64,000 nucleotides of DNA from Thermoplasmata archaeon (lineage in GTDB: Archaea > Thermoplasmatota > Thermoplasmata > Lutacidiplasmatales > UBA184), in assembly GCA_035622275.1 (NCBI GenBank), contig DASPVQ010000014.1, positions 48,996-112,995 on the forward strand, in the 5' to 3' direction. Shown here in pieces: positions 59,158-64,000 of this stretch. Position 1 is the stretch's first letter. Each line of letters opens with the position of its first letter. A program made the position numbers and the translations under genes. A model generated the notes under the pieces. The model had not been told where the DNA came from, did not search any database, and saw only the letters and a list, made by a program, of their open reading frames with translations.

Positions 59158-59505
59158 ATGCCGGGCTACAAGCGGCCGTGCCGCTTCTGCGGCAACCTCG
59201 TCGACGAGGACTCCAAGGTCTGCCCGTTCTGCTCGCGCGCCCACCCGCTCCAGATGGTCTGCCCCTACTGCGTCGCGCCGATCCAGGCGGGCTGGACCAC
59301 CTGCAACACCTGCGGCAAGCCCCTCTCGATCGCCTGCCCGCGATGCGGCGCCGCCGTCGGGCCCGACTCCGACGTATGCGAAAAGTGCCATGCGGTGGTC
59401 CGCTACCGCTGCCCGTCCTGCGACGCCGTCGTAGCACCCGGCGCGAAACGCTGCGAGCGCTGCGGCACGAAGCTCAAGGATTTCTGGAAGCAGAAGGGTC
59501 TCTGA
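59158..59505 (+). CDS. Multi-zinc-ribbon protein, 115 aa
   Basis: Five tandem zinc-ribbon units in 115 residues: CRFCGNL...CPFC, CPYCVAP...CNTC, CPRCGAAV...CEKC, CPSCDAVV...CERC, with spacings of 9-14 residues between pairs. The C-terminus (GTKLKDFWKQKGL) is basic. Such double-zinc-ribbon proteins are common in archaea and thought to be protein or nucleic-acid adaptors; no function is known. ATG at 59158 is 25 bp from CCAAATAGC (59129-59137), so the transcript is leaderless. It is the first of three consecutive zinc-ribbon genes. Confidence 0.8.
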   Translation: MPGYKRPCRFCGNLVDEDSKVCPFCSRAHPLQMVCPYCVAPIQAGWTTCNTCGKPLSIACPRCGAAVGPDSDVCEKCHAVVRYRCPSCDAVVAPGAKRCERCGTKLKDFWKQKGL

Positions 59506-59574
59506 GGCCGGCCCGAACCTGAGCCGACCGCGGTGGGTTTAAACCGAGAAACCCCTTTCGAGCGCGGGGGTCCG

Positions 59575-60240
59575 ATGGCGCTCCTCGAGTACCCGAGGAA
59601 CGTCGACGACCTCAGCGGCGACAAGGGCTTCCAGTGGCGGTTCCACTGCGATCTCTGCGGGTCTGGCTACGACTCCACGTTCATCCCCTCCAAGAGCCAG
59701 GCCTCGTCGCGCCGGCTCGGCTTCCTGAGCGGCGGCCTCTCCGCGATTAGCGGGATGGCCGGCAGCGGTGGCAGCGGTCTTTCCAGCGCCAGCTCGATGG
59801 CCGGCACCGCGAGCCAGTTCCGCGGCATGTCGGCGGACTGGCACAAGGAGCACGACAACGCCTTCCAGCAGGCCGTCAACGAGGCCAAGCCGCACTTCCA
59901 GAAGTGTCCGAGGTGTAACCAGCTCGTCTGCTCCGCCGACTGGAACAACGAGGCCGGTCTGTGCACCCACGACGCGCCGAGCCTGGCCGCGGAGACCCAG
60001 GCGGCGAAGGCCCAGGTCCGCGTCGAGCAGATGCAGGCCCAGGTGCGCAGCCAGAGCCAGTTCGACGGCGACACCTCGGACCGCTCCACGATCTGTCCGA
60101 AATGCGGCAAGCCGTCCGGCGCGGGCAAGTTCTGCAACAACTGTGGCGCTCCGCTCGGGTTCCGCGAGTGCCCCAGTTGCCACCATCAGAACCCGCCGAC
60201 CGTCAACTTCTGCGGGGACTGCGGCGCGAAGCTCGGGTGA
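59575..60240 (+). CDS. Zinc-ribbon protein with low-complexity linker, 221 aa
   Basis: FHCDLCGSGYDSTFIPSK at the N-terminus holds one CxxC pair. A Gly/Ser/Ala-rich segment follows (SGMAGSGGSGLSSASSMAG), then a second CxxC in CPRCNQLVCSADWNNEAG, a helical AAKAQVRVEQMQAQVRSQSQ linker, and a double zinc ribbon at the C-terminus (CPKCGKPSGAGKFCNNC, CPSCHHQNPPTVNFCGDC). The frame opens at 59533, but GTTTAAAC (59537-59544) is evidently the TATA box, so ATG at 59575 is the start with a leader of about 8 nt. Function unknown; neighbours have the same modules. Confidence 0.75.
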   Translation: MALLEYPRNVDDLSGDKGFQWRFHCDLCGSGYDSTFIPSKSQASSRRLGFLSGGLSAISGMAGSGGSGLSSASSMAGTASQFRGMSADWHKEHDNAFQQAVNEAKPHFQKCPRCNQLVCSADWNNEAGLCTHDAPSLAAETQAAKAQVRVEQMQAQVRSQSQFDGDTSDRSTICPKCGKPSGAGKFCNNCGAPLGFRECPSCHHQNPPTVNFCGDCGAKLG

Positions 60241-60253
60241 CCCGACCCCTCCG

Positions 60254-61528
60254 ATGTGCCAGCACTGCGCCGGGGAAGCGAGCTGCTCCCACCCGGACTG
60301 TGCCCCCTCCCCCTCGGCCTGCGCCTGCGCGCGCGCCGGCGCCGGGCGCTGCCCGACGTGCGGGCATCCCTGCCTGCCCTGGTACTTCGGCCTGGGCCTC
60401 GTCGGCGCCCCTCCCGCGGTGAACGACTTCCTCGGGGGGGCCGGTTCGGAGAGCCCCGGCTTCGACGGATACCCGGCCAGCCGGTCGGCCCTCCTGGCGG
60501 CGGCCCGGGAGGAGTTCGCCGACATGGAGGAAGCGCCGACGGCGGCGCTCGCGTGGCTGGACACCCACCTGCCGGACCGGAGCTACCAGGACCGGGGCGA
60601 CGTCCTGGTCGCCCTGACGCCGGAGATCCGGGGTCCCGAGCTCGTCCCGCCGCGCTGGCGTTCGAGCGCGGGTCCTTCCGCGCTGCCGTTCGGCGTCCGC
60701 CTCGTCGTGCCGACCGGCCAGGTGGCGGTGCTGGTGAGCCGGGAGGGAGCGCCGCTCGATGCGTTCGGGCCCGGCGAGCACGTCCTGACGACGGCGACCG
60801 CGCCCCACGCGGCCGCGGGCTCGCGGCCCCCGGCCGCGGGCTTCGACCGCACGGTGCTCGACACCCGGGCGGTCTTTTACACGACGGGCCCGCAGACCGG
60901 CACGCTGTCCGTTCGAGCCCGCTCCCCGTCCGGCCCCCCGGCCCCGATCCGTGCCTCCATCCGCTTCTCGATCCAGGACCCGGTCCGATTCGAGGCGGCG
61001 ATCAGCCGTCGCCTCAGCGACAGCGCCCCAACGGACACGGTGCTGAGCATGGTGGCGGGCCCGGCGCTCGAGCGCGCGATGGCCGCCCCGGCGGGCGACC
61101 CCTCGTTCGTGGAAGGGACGATCCGACAGGCGCTGGAGGCGGCCGGCCTCGTCCCGGCCGACATCACGGTCGGCGCGACCGGCCCGGGGGCCGGGTTTCC
61201 CTCCGACGTGCTCGCCCGGCTGCCACCCGAGCAGCGCGCGCTCGTGGAGGCGCGCCTGCAGGAGTCGATGCGCCGTCGAGCGGCGGCCGGCGCGGGCGGC
61301 CCACCGAACCCGAGCCCGTCGGCGGGTCCGGTCGCGCCGCCGGCGCCGGCCGGCGTCCCCCCGGGGCCAGTGCGCTGCTCCGCCTGCTCGGCGCCCAATC
61401 CCTCGACCGTGAGGTTCTGCGGAAACTGCGGCAAACCTCTCCCTCCCGCGCAGAATTGCCCCGCCTGCGGGGCGCCATCACGGCCGGGGGTGAAGTTCTG
61501 CGGGAACTGCGGAGCGCCGGTCCGCTGA
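60254..61528 (+). CDS. SPFH-like protein flanked by zinc-binding modules
   Basis: 424 aa. The first 45 residues are extremely Cys-rich (CQHCAGEASC, CPTCGHPC). The middle contains VRLVVPTGQVAVLVSREGAPLDAFGPGEHVLTT, the start of an SPFH/YdjI-type domain, followed by ASIRFSIQDPVRFEAAI and FVEGTIRQALEAAGLV. The C-terminus has two zinc ribbons (CSACSAPNPSTVRFCGNC; CPACGAPSRPGVKFCGNC). It resembles bacterial SPFH-zinc-ribbon proteins. It lies 13 bp after the previous zinc-ribbon gene and is probably cotranscribed. The role is unknown; membrane scaffolding is one possibility. Confidence 0.7.
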   Translation: MCQHCAGEASCSHPDCAPSPSACACARAGAGRCPTCGHPCLPWYFGLGLVGAPPAVNDFLGGAGSESPGFDGYPASRSALLAAAREEFADMEEAPTAALAWLDTHLPDRSYQDRGDVLVALTPEIRGPELVPPRWRSSAGPSALPFGVRLVVPTGQVAVLVSREGAPLDAFGPGEHVLTTATAPHAAAGSRPPAAGFDRTVLDTRAVFYTTGPQTGTLSVRARSPSGPPAPIRASIRFSIQDPVRFEAAISRRLSDSAPTDTVLSMVAGPALERAMAAPAGDPSFVEGTIRQALEAAGLVPADITVGATGPGAGFPSDVLARLPPEQRALVEARLQESMRRRAAAGAGGPPNPSPSAGPVAPPAPAGVPPGPVRCSACSAPNPSTVRFCGNCGKPLPPAQNCPACGAPSRPGVKFCGNCGAPVR

Positions 61529-61550
61529 CGGGGTTCCGCCGCTTCCGAGC

Positions 61551-61563
61551 TAAAATTATATAG
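61551..61563 (+). promoter_or_regulatory. TATA box of the HemL-like gene
   Basis: TAAAATTATATAG centred about 46 bp before the ATG, predicting a start near 61585 and a leader of about 19 nt. Confidence 0.65.
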
Positions 61564-61603
61564 GGCACTCGGGGTCGGAACCGCGCCCCAAGATGCGTGA
61601 GTT

Positions 61604-63217
61604 ATGGCGGATATGGAACCCGCCCCGCTGCCCCGTCTCCCGGACCCGGGCGACGGCCGAACGGTCCGCCTGCCGGGGCTCGATCACCCTTCGCTGAGCC
61701 ATCTCGCGGCGGCCGAGTCCGAGGCGGAGACCCCGACGCATCCTCCGGCGGAGCCGGCGCACAAGGGCCCGGCCGAGCCGGCGGGGGAAGAGAAGAAGGA
61801 GCCGAGGGAGGGCGCGAAGTCGGAAGCGAAGGAGGCCCCCGCGGAGCCCGAGGCCCTCCCGATCCCGATCGCGCGGCTCGTGCCGAAGCTGAAGACCAGC
61901 GCCAAGCTGTTCGCGGAGGGCAAGAAGTACATCCCGAACGCGTCGAGCTCGCTGATACGCGTCGCTTCCTACGACCCCTGCCCGCCGTTCATCTCCGCCG
62001 GCAAGGGCGCCCGCATCTGGGACGAGGACGGCAACGAGTACCTCGACTTCAACCTCGGCTACGGCTGTCTCATCAACGGGCACGCCCCCAAGGAGCAGGT
62101 CAAGGCGGTCCAGGAGCGCGCCGAGCTCGGGCTCCACTTCGCGGCGCCCACCGCGCTTGAGATCGAGCTCGCGAAGATGTTCCGCAAGATGGTCCCGAAC
62201 GCGGAGCGGGTCGCGTTCTGCTCGAACGGCTCGGACGCGACCATGAACGCGATCCGGATCGCGCGCGCGGTCACGGGGAAGGACGCGATCCTGAAGTTCG
62301 AGGGCCACTACCACGGCCAGCACGACCTCGCGTTGATCAGCGCGGAGGCGCCGCCGATGGTGGCCGGGCTCGACGAGTACCCCCGTCCGCTCCCGAACTC
62401 GGCCGGGATCCCGCCCGGGGTCACCGACTACGTGATGGTCGCCCCGTTCAACTCGATCGTCGCGTTCGAGCGGATGGTCCGTCGCTACCGCGACCGCCTC
62501 GCGGCCGTGATCTTGGAGCCGGTGATGGCGAACGCGGGCGTGATCCCGCCCGCCCCCGACTACCTCGCGCGCCTGGTCGAGGTCGCGCACCAGAACGACA
62601 TGCTGGTGATCTTCGACGAGGTGTTCACCGGTTTCCGCGTCGCGCCGGGCGGCGCGCAGCAGCTGTACAAGGTCGAACCCGACATCTCCTGCTGGGCGAA
62701 GGCGCTCGGGGGCGGCGTCCCCGTCTCGGCCGTCTCGGGCAAGGCGGAGTACATGGACATGATCGCCCCCGGGCGGATCAGCTTCGGTGGCACGTACTTC
62801 GCGAACAACCTATCGATGGCCGGGACGCTCGCGAACCTGAAGATGCTCCACCGCGGCGGCGAAGACCTCTACGCGCGCTTCGCGAAGATGACCGAGAAGA
62901 TGGAGAAGGGGATCGAGGAGGCCGCGCGGGACGCGAAGATCTCCGTCCTCGTCCAGTCGGTCAACGGGATGCTCCAGTTCTTCTTCACCAAGCGCAAGAA
63001 GATCACGAACTACCGCGAATCGCTCCAGATCGACTGGAACCTCTATCTGCGGCACCAGGAGCTTCTGCTCGACAAGGGAATCTACATCCACCCCGACAAC
63101 TACGAGCGGATCACGTTCTCGAGCGCGCACACCGAGAAGGAGATCGACAAGTTCGTGGGCATCGTCCACGAGACGTTCAAGGAGCTCCGGACGCTCCCGC
63201 GGGACTACCTCGTTTAA
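61604..63217 (+). CDS. HemL-like class III aminotransferase with N-terminal extension
   Basis: 537 aa. Residues 1-90 are a charged, Glu/Ala/Pro/Lys-rich extension (EPAGEEKKEPREGAKSEAKE) absent from typical enzymes. Residues about 95-530 are a PLP fold-type I aminotransferase close to glutamate-1-semialdehyde 2,1-aminomutase: YIPNASSSLIR, FCSNGSDATMNAIRIARAVT, KFEGHYHGQHD, VIFDEVFTGFRVAPGGAQQL, SCWAKALGGGVPVSAVSG (PLP Lys) and SFGGTYFANNLSMAG. It could make 5-aminolevulinate or act on another amine. A strong TATA box AAATTATATAG (61553-61563) gives a leader of about 19 nt. Confidence 0.88.
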   Translation: MADMEPAPLPRLPDPGDGRTVRLPGLDHPSLSHLAAAESEAETPTHPPAEPAHKGPAEPAGEEKKEPREGAKSEAKEAPAEPEALPIPIARLVPKLKTSAKLFAEGKKYIPNASSSLIRVASYDPCPPFISAGKGARIWDEDGNEYLDFNLGYGCLINGHAPKEQVKAVQERAELGLHFAAPTALEIELAKMFRKMVPNAERVAFCSNGSDATMNAIRIARAVTGKDAILKFEGHYHGQHDLALISAEAPPMVAGLDEYPRPLPNSAGIPPGVTDYVMVAPFNSIVAFERMVRRYRDRLAAVILEPVMANAGVIPPAPDYLARLVEVAHQNDMLVIFDEVFTGFRVAPGGAQQLYKVEPDISCWAKALGGGVPVSAVSGKAEYMDMIAPGRISFGGTYFANNLSMAGTLANLKMLHRGGEDLYARFAKMTEKMEKGIEEAARDAKISVLVQSVNGMLQFFFTKRKKITNYRESLQIDWNLYLRHQELLLDKGIYIHPDNYERITFSSAHTEKEIDKFVGIVHETFKELRTLPRDYLV

Positions 63218-63253
63218 GTCACGGGTCCGTGCGCAAAAGCGCGTCTACGGTGG

Positions 63254-63260
63254 CTTAATA
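63254..63260 (+). promoter_or_regulatory. Promoter of the dipeptide ABC operon
   Basis: CTTAATA centred about 79 bp before the TTG at 63336. The predicted leader of about 52 nt contains the strong Shine-Dalgarno sequence GGAGGT (63323-63328), which is unusual in this mostly leaderless genome. Confidence 0.5.
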
Positions 63261-63335
63261 CAGGGAAGCGGTAACCCTCCCGAAATGCCGGGGTCGGCAG
63301 GTCCGCCGCCCCCCTGACGGAGGGAGGTCCGGGGG

Positions 63336-64000
63336 TTGGGGCGCAGTCCAAGCGATCTTCTGGTCTTCATCGCGAAACGCCTCGTCCAGCTCATCCCCGT
63401 TCTGATCGGCATCACCATCCTCACGTTCGTCTTCACGCACCTCTCGGCCGTCAACCCGTGCAACCAGTGGTACCCCCACGCCGACCCGGGCACGATCGCC
63501 GCGTGCAAGGCGTACTTCGCCCAGCCGCTCTACGTGCAGTACTGGCAGTACCTCACGAACCTCCTGCACGGGAACTGGGGCTACTCCTACCCCGGCGACC
63601 AGCCGGTCTACCCCGCGATCGCCGACGGGGTTCCGGCGACGCTCGAACTCGTCCTTGCCGCACTCTTCCATGATCGTCGTCGGGATTCCCCTCGGGGTCA
63701 TCGCGGCCCAGTCGTCCGGCCGGATCCCGGACCACCTCGTCCGGATCTTCTACCTCTCGGGGTGGGCGACCCCGACGTACCTCGGCGCGGTCATCGCCGC
63801 GGTGTTCCTGGCGCCGTATCTCGGGCTCCCCTCCCACGGGGAGTACTCGACGAGCCCGCCGCCCTTCCCGCAGTACACCCACATGTCGGCCGTCGACGCG
63901 ATGCTCGCCGGCAACTGGCCGTGGACCGCCGACGCGATCGAGCACCTGATCCTCCCGGCCACGGTCCTCGCGTTCATCAACATGGGGATCGCGACGCGGA
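63336..64000 (+). CDS. Dipeptide/oligopeptide ABC permease (DppB-like), frameshifted and cut by the window edge
   Basis: TTG at 63336, seven bases after GGAGGT, begins FIAKRLVQLIPVLIGITILT, a DppB first membrane helix, followed by YFAQPLYVQYWQYLTNLLHG, NWGYSYPG, and TLELVLAALF. At 63669 one extra C shifts the frame; the continuation MIVVGIPLGVIAAQSSGRIP, FYLSGWATPTYLGAVIAAVF and ILPATVLAFINMGIATR reads to the window end in the next frame. Removing one base restores the family sequence. It is either a real disruption or an assembly error. The rest of the operon would lie to the right. Confidence 0.7.
   Translation, partial: MGRSPSDLLVFIAKRLVQLIPVLIGITILTFVFTHLSAVNPCNQWYPHADPGTIAACKAYFAQPLYVQYWQYLTNLLHGNWGYSYPGDQPVYPAIADGVPATLELVLAALFHDRRRDSPRGHRGPVVRPDPGPPRPDLLPLGVGDPDVPRRGHRRGVPGAVSRAPLPRGVLDEPAALPAVHPHVGRRRDARRQLAVDRRRDRAPDPPGHGPRVHQHGDRDA

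Noticed and set aside
59533..59574. GTG at 59533 as the start of the second zinc-ribbon gene
   Set aside because: The codon overlaps the TATA box GTTTAAAC; ATG 59575 is correctly placed.

Overview
The window is chromosomal DNA from a very GC-rich archaeon (roughly 70 percent G+C by eye). Archaeal markers seen directly are RadA with an N-terminal helix-hairpin-helix domain, ribosomal proteins L7Ae, S28e and L24e, a type II methionine aminopeptidase, an archaeal-type TyrRS, a roughly 311-nt archaeal SRP (7S) RNA, and AT-rich TATA-like boxes about 25-30 bp before most isolated start codons. The protein repertoire (AbrB-PhoU regulator, coiled-coil KaiC-like ATPase, glycerate-kinase relatives, LsrF-like aldolase) suggests Thermoplasmatota, but that placement is inference. 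Genes are tightly packed. Operons commonly join through ATGA/GTGA 4-nt overlaps, convergent genes touch or overlap, and many first genes appear to be leaderless.

Layout. 0-3.1 kb: an oxyanion (molybdate/tungstate) ABC operon with a ModE-like regulator and an acetyltransferase. 3.1-8.0 kb: radA, purC, a PEP-mutase-family enzyme, and malic enzyme with an acetyltransferase. 8.1-11.4 kb: a rhodanese-persulfide dioxygenase and a two-gene MetE-like methionine synthase module. 11.4-18.0 kb: information processing (map, sua5, ndk, L24e, S28e, L7Ae, tyrS), interrupted by a methyltransferase and a Cas4-like membrane nuclease encoded as two overlapping genes. 18.1-25.9 kb: a coiled-coil KaiC-like ATPase, the SRP RNA, a thioesterase, serine hydroxymethyltransferase, and a large surface protein with a cytoplasmic tail. 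26-29.5 kb: thpR, a HerA/VirB4-like ATPase with a possible nuclease tail, and a small partner. 29.5-38.6 kb: HxlR regulator, hypothetical genes, a degenerate glycerate-kinase relative, an opine/sarcosine-oxidase-like pair, AbrB-PhoU, a metal-ligand-less Fe-ADH relative, and a Fur-like protein lacking its DNA-binding half.

38.6-47.1 kb: ornithine-cyclodeaminase relative, then a glycan/lipid-modification cluster (GT2-nucleotidyltransferase fusion, GT4, GT-C membrane transferase, methyltransferase fusion), and regulatory debris (a wHTH fragment and a TPR protein). 47.5-53.9 kb: SDR, a MarR-controlled drug-efflux ABC divergon, ferredoxin, a degenerate VapC-type locus, tRNA-Leu(CAG), an LsrF-like aldolase, and Lrp. 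54.0-64.0 kb: glutamine synthetase (divergent from Lrp), an amidohydrolase, an unknown protein, a saccharopine-dehydrogenase-like protein, three consecutive zinc-ribbon proteins (the last with an SPFH-like core), a HemL-like aminotransferase, and the start of a dipeptide-type ABC permease with a frameshift.

The most interesting items are the split membrane Cas4-like nuclease, with its presumptive Fe-S cysteines divided between two polypeptides; the HerA-like ATPase operon; the DNA-binding-domain-less Fur; the GT2-nucleotidyltransferase fusion; and a recurring pattern of enzymes that have lost their catalytic or metal-binding residues. All functional calls come from reading the sequence by eye; no database search was run.
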